DNA of 64,000 nucleotides from Marinobacter oulmenensis (lineage in GTDB: Bacteria > Pseudomonadota > Gammaproteobacteria > Pseudomonadales > Oleiphilaceae): contig NZ_JACHFE010000006.1 in the NCBI RefSeq assembly GCF_014201735.1, positions 229,480 to 293,479 on the forward strand, written 5' to 3'. The notes beneath the pieces are model-generated. The model worked only from the letters and a program-made list of their open reading frames with translations, was not told the DNA's origin and searched no databases. The number at the start of each line of letters is the position of its first letter. The stretch's first letter is position 1. Shown here in pieces: positions 33,502-43,325 of the stretch. The translations under genes and the position numbers were made by a program.

Positions 33502-34979
33502 GTGAAGAAATCCTGATCAACGTGACGCCCGTCGAGACCCGGGTTGCCCTGGTGGAAAACGGCATGCTCCAGGAAGCGTACATCGAACGTACCAGCCGCA
33601 AGGGCATTGTCGGCAACATCTACAAGGGTAAGGTGGTTCGGGTGTTACCGGGGATGGAAGCCGCCTTTGTGGATATTGGGCTGGAGCGGGCCGCGTTCAT
33701 CCACGCGTCGGATGTGGTCTGTAGCCAGACAGGCCCTGACGAAGCCTCCGACGTGCCCAAAACGGTGCCGGATATCCGGACACTGTTACGGGAAGGTCAG
33801 TCCCTGGTGGTTCAGGTGACCAAGGACCCCATCGGTACCAAGGGCGCGCGCCTGACCACCCAGCTTTCCATTCCGTCCCGCTATCTGGTGTTCATGCCCG
33901 GTGTCAGTCACATTGGTATTTCCCAACGCATCGAGGACGATACCGAGCGTAGCCGCCTGAAGGCACTCATCGAGCAGGCAGCGGTCGAGAAGGAGGACAT
34001 CGACGGCGGTTTTATCATCCGCACTGCGGCTGAAGGCGCCTCGACCGAGGAGATGGTGGCCGACATGGTGTACCTGCACCGGGTCAGCCAGTCGATCAAT
34101 GAGCGTATCACCCGGGTCAAGGCGCCCTGTGCGGTCTATCAGGATCTGCCTCTGTTTATCCGCACCATCCGGGATCTGATCCGTCCGCAGACCGAAAAAG
34201 TCCGGATTGATAGCCGCGAAAGCCATCAGCGGGTGATGGAGTTTGTTGACGAGTTCGTCACCGAATTCTCCGACAAGGTGGAATACTATCCCGGTGAGCG
34301 CCCGATCTTCGACCTCTATTCTGTCGAGGACGAGATCCAGAAGGCCCTGAGCCGGAAAGTGCAGCTCAAGTCCGGTGGCTATGTGATTATCGACCAGACC
34401 GAGGCGATGACCACCATTGATATCAATACCGGCGCGTTTGTCGGCCACCGGAATCTGGAAGAGACCATCTTCAAGACCAACCTGGAAGCTGCCCGGGCCA
34501 TCAGCCGGCAGCTCCGGCTGCGTAACCTCGGCGGCATTATCATCATCGACTTCATCGACATGGAGGATACCGAGCATCAGCGTCAGGTCCATCGCATGCT
34601 CGAGAAGATGCTCGAACGGGACCATGCCAAAACCAAGATCACCGGTGTCTCGGAGCTCGGTCTGGTGGAAATGACCCGCAAGCGTACCACTGAGAGTCTG
34701 GGTCAGGTGCTGTGTGAATCCTGCCCTGTGTGCGATGGTCGGGGCTTCCTGAAAACTGCAGAGACGGTCTGTTATGAGATTTTCCGCGAGATCATGCGGG
34801 TGAACCGGGTTTACGAAGCTGAAAGCTACCTGGTCATGGCCTCCCAGAAAGTGGTGGACCGCCTGTTGGATGAGGAATCAGACAATGTGGCGGACCTGGA
34901 AACCTTCATCAGCAAAACCATTCGCTTTCAGGTTGAGCCCTTTTACAGCCAGGAACAGTACGATGTGGTACTGCTCTAG
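33498..34979 (+). CDS. rng: Ribonuclease G
   Basis: 493 residues, the RNase G length (no C-terminal scaffold as in RNase E). N-terminal S1 domain (about 35-125), RNase-H-like and DNase-I-like catalytic parts, and the zinc link CPVCDGRG near residue 412. It processes the 5' end of 16S rRNA and degrades some mRNAs. AAGGAGAACGGAAC before the ATG gives a strong ribosome site. Followed after 63 bp by the yhdP-type gene. Confidence 0.96.
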   Translation: MSEEILINVTPVETRVALVENGMLQEAYIERTSRKGIVGNIYKGKVVRVLPGMEAAFVDIGLERAAFIHASDVVCSQTGPDEASDVPKTVPDIRTLLREGQSLVVQVTKDPIGTKGARLTTQLSIPSRYLVFMPGVSHIGISQRIEDDTERSRLKALIEQAAVEKEDIDGGFIIRTAAEGASTEEMVADMVYLHRVSQSINERITRVKAPCAVYQDLPLFIRTIRDLIRPQTEKVRIDSRESHQRVMEFVDEFVTEFSDKVEYYPGERPIFDLYSVEDEIQKALSRKVQLKSGGYVIIDQTEAMTTIDINTGAFVGHRNLEETIFKTNLEAARAISRQLRLRNLGGIIIIDFIDMEDTEHQRQVHRMLEKMLERDHAKTKITGVSELGLVEMTRKRTTESLGQVLCESCPVCDGRGFLKTAETVCYEIFREIMRVNRVYEAESYLVMASQKVVDRLLDEESDNVADLETFISKTIRFQVEPFYSQEQYDVVLL

Positions 34980-35042
34980 TGTCCCGTCTGGCTAATATCT
35001 GAGCTACTGATCCAGAGGCCCCAGGGAGAGCGGTCTGTTACC

Positions 35043-38000
35043 ATGTCGAACCAGGATTACGACCACCCGACGCCAGATCCGGCCGTAAGCGGGCCGGTAG
35101 CGCGCATTGCCTCCAGGCTGGCGAGCCTGGTCTGGTGGACGGCGCTGACTATTCTGGTGCTGCTGGCCATGTATGCCGGCATCGGTCGACAACTGACCGC
35201 CAATCTCGACAGCTTTACCGATGAGCTGGAACAGGAACTGTCTGCCCGCAGCCGTCTGGATATTTCCATTGATCGTCTGTCCTCCCGCTGGAACTGGCTG
35301 GATCCCTCCGTCATCGCTACCGGCCTGGTGGTCACCAATGCCGAGAATGGTGAAACCATTGCCGACCTGGAACACCTGATAGTTGAGCTCGATTTCTGGT
35401 CCTCACTGGCCCGGCAGCGCATTGTTTTCAAGGACATCGAAGCAGACGGGTTGCAGCTGACACTGGTCAGGCCTGAAAACTCCCCTTTGCCTGAAGCCAT
35501 GGCCGAACTGGTACCGATGCCGGAAACCCGGGCTGACGAATGGCAGGAATGGGTTGAACTGGCCGGGCGCTGGCTATCTGAGCCGGAAGCCCGGATAACG
35601 CGGGTCAGCCTGGCCGTCGGCCGCAACCGTGACAACCTGCGTGACCTTTATATTCCGCAATTGGATCTGAGTTATCGCCGGGGCCTGTTTCAGGCGTCCG
35701 GGCGTGCGATGCAGGCGGGGACCGCCACTCAACTGGCCAGCTTCTCCCTGGTTGGCCAGCACTTTTTCCGGGGGGATTTTACGGGTCAACTGTATCTGGA
35801 CGTCGACTCCGGGCGACTGTTTGACGGCCTGCTGGATGATCTGAGTTGGCGGGACCTGCGGGCAGAGGGGTTTGACCTGGGCGGCGAGGCCTGGGTCACA
35901 CTGGCAAATGGCGAGATCCGCCGGGTCCAGGGCACAGTCTCCACGCCGTATCTGCAACTGGGGGTTGGCAGCGACTCCCTGGCACCGCTTGAGGACATTC
36001 AGGCCCGGTTTGGCTGGTTGCCCGGTGAGGCCCTGATTTTCCAGGACCTGAGCTGGCGCTGGCAGGAAGAGACGGTGCCGGCCTTCAACCTGAGTCTGCG
36101 CCAGGGCAGTGATGGTCAGGCGGTGATCCGCGCCAATGCCCTGCCATTATCGCCCATCCGGGGTCTGGTGCAGGCCTTGGCGCTGTTGCCGGAGCAGGCA
36201 GGCAGTGCTCTGGAACACTACCAGCCCTCCGGTTATCTCGACGAATTCAAACTGGTGATCCCGGAACAGGCGGAACAGTTCGAGCTGACGGCCAGGCTGC
36301 GGGAAGCCGGTGTACAGGGATGGCGTGGCACACCGGAGGCCAGTGACGTGTATGGCCAGTTGCAGGTGGACGCCACCGGGGGCTATGTGGACCTGGATAC
36401 CGGCAAGCCAGCCACTGTAGGTTTTCCTCAGCTGTTTGCCGGAGCCTGGGATTTTACCCGTCTGCAGGGGCGGGTTTCCTGGCAGATGGATGGGCCGATT
36501 ACGCGGGTCGGCGCGGATAATCTGGAAGCGACCTACGGTGATGATACCCGGGTCAGTGGCGGCTTTGAGTTGCGGCTTGATAAACAGGGCGAGGATAACC
36601 TCGGGCTGCGTGTGGCGATTCAGAACGGCGATGCTTCCATGCTCGCCGGGTTTGTCCCGGTCGATGTGGTGAACGAGGAGCTCTATCAGTGGCTCACCAC
36701 TGCGGTCGAGGAGGGCAGAATCAGCGATGGCAGGTTCTATGGCCACGGCCGAATTGATCGGGGAGCCCCACGGGGAGGCTTTGTCGCTTCCATGTGGTAT
36801 GAGTTTGAAGACGGCCAGGTGCGCTATGACCCGTCCTGGCCGCTAGTGCAGGGTGCTGCCGGCCGGGTGCGGGTCCAGGGTGGTGATGCCTGGATCAATT
36901 TAAACGAAGGTGAGACTGGTGGGCTGGACATCTCGGGAACGAAAGTCCGCTTGCAAGCGGGTGGTGACGATCCCGCTCGCCTGCTGATAGAAACTGCGCC
37001 AAAGGTGTCGGGGGAGCGTGTCAGTTGGTGGCTGGCGAATACCCCGCTGGGGCAATGGGCTGGCGAGGGCGCGCGCCAGGCGCAGTACAATGGCCAGTTT
37101 GGCGTGGACCTGGATATTGATCTGCCTTTGGTAGCCGACGCGGAACCAACGGTCCAGGCGATGGTGAGGACTTCCGGGGCCGGCTTCCGTTTGCCGCAGA
37201 CCGGACTGTCCTGGCAGGAGATTGAGGCGGATTTGACCTACCACACCCGCAAGGGCTTCTCCGGCGGACCGGTAACCGCCCGCTTCATGGGCGCACCAGT
37301 GGCTCTCGATTTTACCCGCAGCGACCGTGACGATGCCGTGGCCATTCGACAAACCGGCCGGTTGACCCTGCCTGACGTTCTTACCGAAGCCGGTCTGGCG
37401 GAAAATCAGAGCCTGGGGATGTCAGGAACCCTCGATTACACCGCTGGCTTGCTGGTGGACTCGGAGGGTGCCTCAGAGATTACCCTGAGTTCGGATCTGA
37501 CCGGTTTAACCGTGGGCTGGCCGGCGCCGCTGGGCAAGTCTGCCTCCGAGGCAACGGACCTGACGGTGGAGGTGAACCCGTTTGTGTCAGAGGGCGTGGA
37601 TGTTGCGACACTCTGGCAGGATCGGATGGATTTCCGGCTGAACTGGCGGGCTGATGGTTTTGACCTGCAGTTTGATCAGCTCAACCTCGGGGATCAGAAG
37701 TTGTCTGGTGTTCAGGTATCCGGCAGCGATCTCGGCGACCGGTGGTTGCTGAGTACAGACTCCGAAGTAGCGCTCGGACAAGTGGTTTACCCGAAGGATG
37801 GGAGTGCCATTAAGGTGGACCTTAAAACCCTTCGATTGCCCGGAAAAAGCGGTGAGACCGGGATAACCGAAACCACTCCGGCCATGACTGAGGCCGGTGA
37901 AGACACGGCGGCAACACTCCGCGAACTGGATCTGGCGGCGTGGCCGGGTGTGGATGTCACGCTCAACCAGCTCTGGCTGGGAGAGCAGTCCGCCGGCAGT

Positions 38001-38765
38001 TGGCGGTTTCTGCTCCGGCCCCAGGACGAGCGGATTGAAGTCCAGTCGATTGATGGTCACCTTGGTGAACTCCGGCTGAAGGGCAATCTGACCTGGAGTC
38101 TGCTCAGTGGCAGGGAAACGTCCCGCTTCCAGGGCGAACTCTCCGGCGGAGCGCTTCGTGACCTGCAAGCGCTGACGGGCACTCCCATTCCCCTGGAGAA
38201 CGAAAAAACCGAGGTGGCGCTGGATCTGGAATGGCCGGGCAGCCCGGACCGGATTGATCCCGCCCGGCTCAGTGGCGAGATCCGTGGCCGCCTCGATGAT
38301 GGTGTGATTCTGGAGGAGAGCGGGTCTGCCCAGCTGTTCCGCGTGTTTAACCTGCTTAATACCGACACCCTCTGGCGGCGGCTGAAGCTGGATTTCTCGG
38401 ACCTCTACGAGGCGGGTGTGGCGTTCGATGCCATCTCCGGCAAGATGAAGCTCGTTGACGGTCTGGTGACCATGGATCCGGAACTTCAGTTAGTGGGTCC
38501 GTCTGGTGCTTTCAAGCTCAGTGGCGCCACCAATATGGCGGACGAGAGCCTGGATATGCGGCTGGTGGTGGTGTTGCCGGTTACCCAGAACCTGCCGCTC
38601 GCGGCACTGCTGATGGGAGCCGGCGCACCGATCGGCGGAGCTTTGTTCGTACTGGACAAAATTCTCGGTGACCCGTTGAGCAAGCTGACCAGCGCGACTT
38701 ATAGTGTCACTGGAAGCTGGAACGATCCGGAGGTGGATCTCCGTGGCGTATTTGACACCGACTGA
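35043..38765 (+). CDS. yhdP: YhdP-type AsmA-like envelope protein
   Basis: 1240 residues. One membrane anchor near the N-terminus (about 28-47), then a very long periplasmic region predicted as repeating beta strands and a C-terminal AsmA-like block (ATNMADESLDMRLVVVLPVTQ...). It matches the TIGR02099/YhdP family in size, layout and place after rng. YhdP, TamB and YdbH are bridge-like proteins that carry phospholipids between inner and outer membrane. This fits a neighbourhood rich in envelope genes, including the mla system that moves lipids the other way. Confidence 0.93.
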   Translation: MSNQDYDHPTPDPAVSGPVARIASRLASLVWWTALTILVLLAMYAGIGRQLTANLDSFTDELEQELSARSRLDISIDRLSSRWNWLDPSVIATGLVVTNAENGETIADLEHLIVELDFWSSLARQRIVFKDIEADGLQLTLVRPENSPLPEAMAELVPMPETRADEWQEWVELAGRWLSEPEARITRVSLAVGRNRDNLRDLYIPQLDLSYRRGLFQASGRAMQAGTATQLASFSLVGQHFFRGDFTGQLYLDVDSGRLFDGLLDDLSWRDLRAEGFDLGGEAWVTLANGEIRRVQGTVSTPYLQLGVGSDSLAPLEDIQARFGWLPGEALIFQDLSWRWQEETVPAFNLSLRQGSDGQAVIRANALPLSPIRGLVQALALLPEQAGSALEHYQPSGYLDEFKLVIPEQAEQFELTARLREAGVQGWRGTPEASDVYGQLQVDATGGYVDLDTGKPATVGFPQLFAGAWDFTRLQGRVSWQMDGPITRVGADNLEATYGDDTRVSGGFELRLDKQGEDNLGLRVAIQNGDASMLAGFVPVDVVNEELYQWLTTAVEEGRISDGRFYGHGRIDRGAPRGGFVASMWYEFEDGQVRYDPSWPLVQGAAGRVRVQGGDAWINLNEGETGGLDISGTKVRLQAGGDDPARLLIETAPKVSGERVSWWLANTPLGQWAGEGARQAQYNGQFGVDLDIDLPLVADAEPTVQAMVRTSGAGFRLPQTGLSWQEIEADLTYHTRKGFSGGPVTARFMGAPVALDFTRSDRDDAVAIRQTGRLTLPDVLTEAGLAENQSLGMSGTLDYTAGLLVDSEGASEITLSSDLTGLTVGWPAPLGKSASEATDLTVEVNPFVSEGVDVATLWQDRMDFRLNWRADGFDLQFDQLNLGDQKLSGVQVSGSDLGDRWLLSTDSEVALGQVVYPKDGSAIKVDLKTLRLPGKSGETGITETTPAMTEAGEDTAATLRELDLAAWPGVDVTLNQLWLGEQSAGSWRFLLRPQDERIEVQSIDGHLGELRLKGNLTWSLLSGRETSRFQGELSGGALRDLQALTGTPIPLENEKTEVALDLEWPGSPDRIDPARLSGEIRGRLDDGVILEESGSAQLFRVFNLLNTDTLWRRLKLDFSDLYEAGVAFDAISGKMKLVDGLVTMDPELQLVGPSGAFKLSGATNMADESLDMRLVVVLPVTQNLPLAALLMGAGAPIGGALFVLDKILGDPLSKLTSATYSVTGSWNDPEVDLRGVFDTD

Positions 38766-38780
38766 AGAGGAAGCCACACG

Positions 38781-39605
38781 ATGACCAAAGTAGCCGCCAT
38801 CCAGATGGTCAGTACCCGCGATATCACCACCAATCTGGCGAGTGCCGAACGGCTGTTGCGGCAGGCAGCGGACCAGGGGGCCAGAGTGGCTGTGTTGCCG
38901 GAGAACTTCGCCGTCCTGTCGACCTCCCAGATGCGCGAGTGGGGGCGTCAGGAGTCCGGGGGTGAATCGGTAATCCGGCGGTTTCTGTCAAAACAGGCGA
39001 AAGAGCTGGGCCTGTGGATTGTCGGCGGCTCCATGCCCCTGGCGACAACCCCCGACGGGCAGGAGATTCCGGACCGGGTCCGGGCTGCCTGCGTTGTCTA
39101 CGATGACCAGGGTGAGGAAGTTGCCCGCTACGACAAGATTCATCTGTTCGATGCCCAGGTGGAAGACGCCCATGGCCAGTATCGGGAATCGGATACCTTT
39201 GAGCCTGGTGATCAGGTGGTTACCGTGCAGACGCCAGCCGGGGTACTGGGCCTGGCCATCTGTTACGACCTGCGTTTCCCCGAGCTTTTCCGGGCCCTGC
39301 GGGAGAAAGGTGCAGAGTGGATCTGCCTGCCCAGTGCCTTTACCTGGCAGACCGGCGATGCCCACTGGCATCCGCTGATCCGTGCCCGGGCGATTGAAAA
39401 TCAGGTCTGGATGGTGGCACCCGGCCAGGGCGGCCATAACAGCGAACGTCGTCGCACCTATGGCCACAGCCTGATCTGTGATCCCTGGGGCAAGGTGACT
39501 GGCGAACTGGAGGAAGGCCCCGGCGTGGTCGTCAGTGACCTGGACCCGCACCGACTGGAACAGGTGAGGACCCGGATGCCGGTGTGGCAGCACCGGCGTT
39601 TGTAG
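38781..39605 (+). CDS. Nitrilase-superfamily amidohydrolase
   Basis: 274 residues, single carbon-nitrogen hydrolase domain with the full triad: Glu41 in LPENFAVL, Lys119 in RYDKIHLFD and Cys161 in LAICYDLRFPEL. It belongs to the Nit1/Nit2-like branch, whose members repair deaminated glutathione or act as omega-amidases; the exact substrate is not readable. AGAGGAAG precedes the ATG. In Pseudomonas this gene stands between yhdP and tldD; here the next gene is darP on the opposite strand and tldD is absent. Confidence 0.9.
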   Translation: MTKVAAIQMVSTRDITTNLASAERLLRQAADQGARVAVLPENFAVLSTSQMREWGRQESGGESVIRRFLSKQAKELGLWIVGGSMPLATTPDGQEIPDRVRAACVVYDDQGEEVARYDKIHLFDAQVEDAHGQYRESDTFEPGDQVVTVQTPAGVLGLAICYDLRFPELFRALREKGAEWICLPSAFTWQTGDAHWHPLIRARAIENQVWMVAPGQGGHNSERRRTYGHSLICDPWGKVTGELEEGPGVVVSDLDPHRLEQVRTRMPVWQHRRL

Positions 39606-39645
39606 AAGGCTTAGTCAGGTCTGCCCGCCCACCTTCCTCGGAGCC

Positions 39646-40167
39646 CTATTGCTCCGCCTCATCAATCCATTCCCGCAGGGCGCGGAACAGTTTTTTCGCC
39701 TGGCCGGTGTTTTTCTGCTTTTCCGCCTCTTTGCGGGCATTGCGCACCAGGTTGCGAAGGTGCTGGATGTCCGCCTGTGGGCAATACTCGATAAACTCTC
39801 CCACCACACGGTCGCCATCGGCAATCATCCGGTCGCGCCAGCGTTCGGCCAGATGGTGTCGGCGGGTGTGTTCCTCGCTGCCGGCAACAAACGCGCTCAG
39901 ACCGCGCTCAATGGCCTCGGGGTCATCCTCACTGCGCAGGATCTTGCCAACGTAATGCAGGTGCCGGCGCCGTGCCTCGTGCTTGCGAATGCGACGGGAC
40001 TCGACAATGGCCGCCCGCAGGGTATCACTGATGGGCAGGGCGTCGAGTTGCTCGTCGCCGAGATCCAGCATGCGTTTGCCCAGATCCTGCAGGGCATGCA
40101 TCTCCCGCTTGACCTGGGATTTGCTGGGGCCTTCGTAAATGTTGTCGTCGTGGTCTTGGTCGCTCAT
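39646..40167 (-). CDS. darP: Ribosome-biogenesis protein DarP (YjgA, DUF615)
   Basis: 173 residues from ATG 40167; the open frame runs 38 codons further but only into the mgtE gene. Highly charged helical protein with the family features YEGPSKSQVKREMHALQDLG and RRIRKHEARRRHLHYVGK. DarP joins late 50S assembly intermediates near the peptidyl-transferase centre. It converges with the nitrilase gene over 40 bp without an obvious terminator, and starts 16 bp past the mgtE stop. Confidence 0.92.
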   Translation of the reverse strand: MSDQDHDDNIYEGPSKSQVKREMHALQDLGKRMLDLGDEQLDALPISDTLRAAIVESRRIRKHEARRRHLHYVGKILRSEDDPEAIERGLSAFVAGSEEHTRRHHLAERWRDRMIADGDRVVGEFIEYCPQADIQHLRNLVRNARKEAEKQKNTGQAKKLFRALREWIDEAEQ

Positions 40168-40183
40168 GGGTATCCGGTTGTTG

Positions 40184-41545
40184 TCATGCGTAGAAGAGGG
40201 TGGCCAGCCCCAGGAAAGACATAAAGCCCACCACGTCAGTGACGGTGGTGAGGATGACACTGCCCGCCAGGGCAGGGTCAATGTTTCGGGACTTCAGAAA
40301 CAGGGGCAGTACGGTGCCTACCAGTGCGGCCGCTACCAGGTTGATCACCAGGGCCGCCGCAATGATGGCGCCAATCAGCAGGTCCTGGAACCACAATACC
40401 GCGGCGGTGGCCACCACCAGCGCCCATAGCAGGCCGTTGAGTATGCCTGACAGAAACTCCCGGTTCAGCAGCCAGCGCACGTTGGCGCCACTGATCTGAC
40501 CCACGGCCATACCCCGGATAACCAGGGTCAGGGTCTGGCTGCCGGCGATGCCGCCCATGCTGGCGACAATGGGCATCAGGACGGCCAGGGCTACCACCTT
40601 GGCAATGGTTTCCTCGAACAGGCCGATTACAGCGGACGCCGTCAACGCGGTGATCAGATTGATGCCCAGCCAGACTGCCCGGCGACGGGTGGTGCGGATA
40701 ACGGGGGCAAAGGTGTCTTCGTCCTCGTCCAGACCGGCCATGCTCATCAATGAGTGATCGGCATCCTCCCGGATTACATCGACCACGTCATCGATGGTGA
40801 TCCGCCCAAGCAGTTTGTTGCTCTCGTCAACCACCGGCGCGGAAATCAGGTCATAGCGCTCGAACAGGGTGGCGACTTTGGTATCGGGCAGGCTGACCGG
40901 CACCGGTTCGATGTCGGTGTCCATCACTTCCCGGACGGTGGCTGCCGGATTGGAGACCAGGATGCGGGTGATTGGCAACACACCGATGAATTCATCCCGC
41001 CGGCTGACCACAATCAGGCTGTCGGTCATGGGAGGCAGGCTGCGGTGGCGGCGCAGGTAGCGCAGAACCACGTCAATACTGAGGTCCGGACGCACGGTGA
41101 TGCTGTCCGTGTTCATCAGGCCGCCGGCGGTGTCCTCGGGATAGGACAGCACGGCTTCGACACGCTGACGGTCCTGATCGTCCATGGTATCCAGGACTTC
41201 CTGGATGACCGTATCCGGCAGTTGCTGCAACAGGTCGGCCAGGTCGTCCGACTCGAAATCCTCGATGATGTTGGCCAGTTCCTGGGCATTGAGCTGGCTG
41301 AGGAAGTAGCTCCGGATATCGTCGCTGAGGTACTGGAGAACTTCGCCTTCCAGGTCTTTCTCAACAAGGTTCCAAAGCAGAGCACGCTGGCGGGGCGGGG
41401 AGGATTCCAACAGGTGCGCGATATCGCTGGGACTGAGGCCGCCATTGAGAATGCGTGCCACCTGTTTGAGGGCACCACTGTCCAGGGCCTCGCTCAGTGA
41501 GCGTAGCCGCTGGCGCGCCTGGCCTTTTTCCAGAATATCAGTCAT
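40184..41545 (-). CDS. mgtE: Magnesium transporter MgtE
   Basis: 453 residues. Cytosolic MgtE_N superhelix (about 20-130), a CBS pair (about 140-265) that acts as the magnesium sensor, and a C-terminal domain of five membrane helices (from about 285). The helix region has the typical stretches MPIVASMGGIAGSQ and VTDVVGFMSFLGLATLFY. It imports Mg2+ down the membrane potential and closes when internal Mg2+ is high. Its insertion between npr and darP is not part of the Pseudomonas order. Confidence 0.94.
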   Translation of the reverse strand: MTDILEKGQARQRLRSLSEALDSGALKQVARILNGGLSPSDIAHLLESSPPRQRALLWNLVEKDLEGEVLQYLSDDIRSYFLSQLNAQELANIIEDFESDDLADLLQQLPDTVIQEVLDTMDDQDRQRVEAVLSYPEDTAGGLMNTDSITVRPDLSIDVVLRYLRRHRSLPPMTDSLIVVSRRDEFIGVLPITRILVSNPAATVREVMDTDIEPVPVSLPDTKVATLFERYDLISAPVVDESNKLLGRITIDDVVDVIREDADHSLMSMAGLDEDEDTFAPVIRTTRRRAVWLGINLITALTASAVIGLFEETIAKVVALAVLMPIVASMGGIAGSQTLTLVIRGMAVGQISGANVRWLLNREFLSGILNGLLWALVVATAAVLWFQDLLIGAIIAAALVINLVAAALVGTVLPLFLKSRNIDPALAGSVILTTVTDVVGFMSFLGLATLFYA

Positions 41546-41574
41546 TAAACCACCTGCGATCAGAAAACTTCCGT

Positions 41575-41603
41575 ATTATAGCGGAGTTAGCAAGGGCAGG
41601 TGA
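41575..41603 (-). promoter_or_regulatory. Possible mgtE promoter
   Basis: A perfect TATAAT on the minus strand (41580-41575) lies 30 bp before the mgtE ATG; the hexamer 17 bases further upstream (41603-41598, TCACCT) is a poor -35. The short distance leaves little room for a leader riboswitch. Confidence 0.35.
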
Positions 41604-41638
41604 GGGGGGATTGTAGGTGAATGCCGAGTTTGCCGGTA

Positions 41639-41908
41639 TTACTCGCCTTCTCCGAAATAATCATTGATCAGGGCTGCCAGCGCTTCGATGGCTTCATACT
41701 CATCCGGGCCATCGGCGACCAGTTCCACATCCGTGCCCTGACTTGCGGCCAGCATCATCACCTGCATGATGTTCTTGGCGTCCACTTCCCGTCCGTTGCC
41801 CCGGATTCGTACCGTGCTGTCAAAATCCGACGCGGTGGCCACCAGCTTGGCCGTTGCGCGGGCATGCAGACCCAGTTTGTTGATAATGGTAATGGGGCGA
41901 CACAGCAT
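41639..41908 (-). CDS. ptsO: Nitrogen-PTS phosphocarrier NPr (HPr-like)
   Basis: 89 residues from ATG 41908; the frame is open further but overlaps rapZ. HPr fold with the phosphorylated histidine His15 in KLGLHARATA. NPr passes phosphate from PtsP (EI-Ntr) to PtsN, a regulatory chain without sugar transport. It lies seven bases after the rapZ stop, in the conserved order rpoN-hpf-ptsN-rapZ-ptsO. Confidence 0.94.
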   Translation of the reverse strand: MLCRPITIINKLGLHARATAKLVATASDFDSTVRIRGNGREVDAKNIMQVMMLAASQGTDVELVADGPDEYEAIEALAALINDYFGEGE

Positions 41909-41915
41909 AGGCTTT

Positions 41916-42800
41916 TCAGATTTCCCCTCGGCTACGCAAATGGGGAAGCTCCGTGTGGCGCACCTGCACATTGCTGTACTGCTGTCCGAAGTGGCGCCCC
42001 AACTGCTCGCAGACGTAGACCGAGCGATGCTGTCCGCCGGTACAGCCAATGGAAATGGTTAGATAGCTGCGATTCGTATGGGCAAAGGCCGGCAGCCAGG
42101 TGTCCAGAAAACCGGTAAGGTCCTGCACCATCTGTCCGGTCAGCGGCTCCCTCTCCAGAAACTCGATAACCGGCTGATCGGTACCGATGTAGCGACGCAG
42201 GCTGTGATCCCAGTAGGGATTGGGCAGGCAGCGGACATCGAAGACGTAGTCCGAGTCTACCGGCACGCCGTGCTTGTAGCCGAACGACTGGAACAACAGG
42301 GCGAGTTCCTGGTCGCGCCGGCCGGCCACCCGTTGTTTGACCATGTCCCTGAGCTCATACATCGAAAGACCGGTGGTGTTGATGTAAAGATCGGCCAGCC
42401 TGGACAGGGGCTCAAGCAGTGTTTTCTCGCTGGTGATGGCCTCGCGCAGGGAGGTCTGGTCGTCACTCAGCGGGTGCTTGCGCCGGGTGGCGTGGAAGCG
42501 CTGCAGCAGCGAGGATTCGTCGGCATCCAGGAAGATGATGTCCATGGCGATGCCGCTGTCTTCGAGCTGGCGGTAGATGGTCTCGAAGTTGGCCAGTTCG
42601 TCGGACAGATTTCGCGCATCAATACTGACCGCCATGCGCTTGAGCCGGCCAGGTGCTTCCTGTGGCGCGGCTTCCCGGGTGAGGGGGATGAGCAGGCCAA
42701 TCGGCAGGTTGTCGACACAGTAGAAGCCCAGATCTTCAAGCACGTGCAGGGCCGTACTTTTGCCCGAGCCTGATCGACCACTGACGATGATCAGCTTCAT
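41916..42800 (-). CDS. rapZ: RNase adapter RapZ (nucleotide-binding)
   Basis: 294 residues from ATG 42800, which has AAGGAG six bases upstream. Walker A GRSGSGKST (8-16), the conserved GFYCVDNLP, and the C-terminal domain with GCTGGQHRSVY. In enteric bacteria RapZ senses glucosamine-6-phosphate and presents the small RNA GlmZ to RNase E; in other gammaproteobacteria targets are less clear. It is part of the rpoN cluster, 35 bp after ptsN. Confidence 0.95.
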   Translation of the reverse strand: MKLIIVSGRSGSGKSTALHVLEDLGFYCVDNLPIGLLIPLTREAAPQEAPGRLKRMAVSIDARNLSDELANFETIYRQLEDSGIAMDIIFLDADESSLLQRFHATRRKHPLSDDQTSLREAITSEKTLLEPLSRLADLYINTTGLSMYELRDMVKQRVAGRRDQELALLFQSFGYKHGVPVDSDYVFDVRCLPNPYWDHSLRRYIGTDQPVIEFLEREPLTGQMVQDLTGFLDTWLPAFAHTNRSYLTISIGCTGGQHRSVYVCEQLGRHFGQQYSNVQVRHTELPHLRSRGEI

Positions 42801-42835
42801 GGGGAGCTCCTTCGGTCTTCCGGTAAATTCATCCG

Positions 42836-43306
42836 TTACTGGCTGGCGGACATCATACTCCGGTGGAGCGATTCTGCATCCGTACACTGGCGCAGTTGCT
42901 CACAGAAGCCGCTGTCATTGAACTTCTCGGCAAGCTGGCTCAGCAGTTCCAGATGTTCGCTGGTCGCCTCTTTGGGCACCACCAGGGCGAACACCAGGTC
43001 CACCGGCTGGTTGTCGATGGCATCAAAGTCCACAGGTTCATCCAGTGTCATCAGCACGCCAATCACCCGGTCGAGCCCTTCCAGGCGGCAGTGGGGGATG
43101 GCAATACCCTGTCCGATACCGGTGCTCCCCAGGCGTTCCCGGGAGACGAGATTGGTGAAGATGTCGGTATCGTTGAGGGTTTCATCCTGATGGTGAATCC
43201 GCTCGGCAATGAATTCCAGGACACGCTTCTTGCTGGACGCCGGAACCCGGCAAAGGGTCAGCTCCGGGGCCAGAATGTTATCGATGGTCAGTGATGGGTC
43301 GCTCAT
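42836..43306 (-). CDS. ptsN: Nitrogen-PTS EIIA protein PtsN
   Basis: 156 residues from ATG 43306. EIIA fold of the mannitol/fructose type with the phospho-accepting His72 in GIAIPHCRLEG. Unphosphorylated PtsN regulates potassium transport and other targets. Its start stands only about 20 bases past the end of a strong intrinsic terminator (43326-43361), so its transcription either reads through that terminator or begins in it; GGAAG 12 bases upstream is a rather distant ribosome site. Confidence 0.95.
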   Translation of the reverse strand: MSDPSLTIDNILAPELTLCRVPASSKKRVLEFIAERIHHQDETLNDTDIFTNLVSRERLGSTGIGQGIAIPHCRLEGLDRVIGVLMTLDEPVDFDAIDNQPVDLVFALVVPKEATSEHLELLSQLAEKFNDSGFCEQLRQCTDAESLHRSMMSASQ

Positions 43307-43325
43307 GGATCGACTGCACTTCCGT

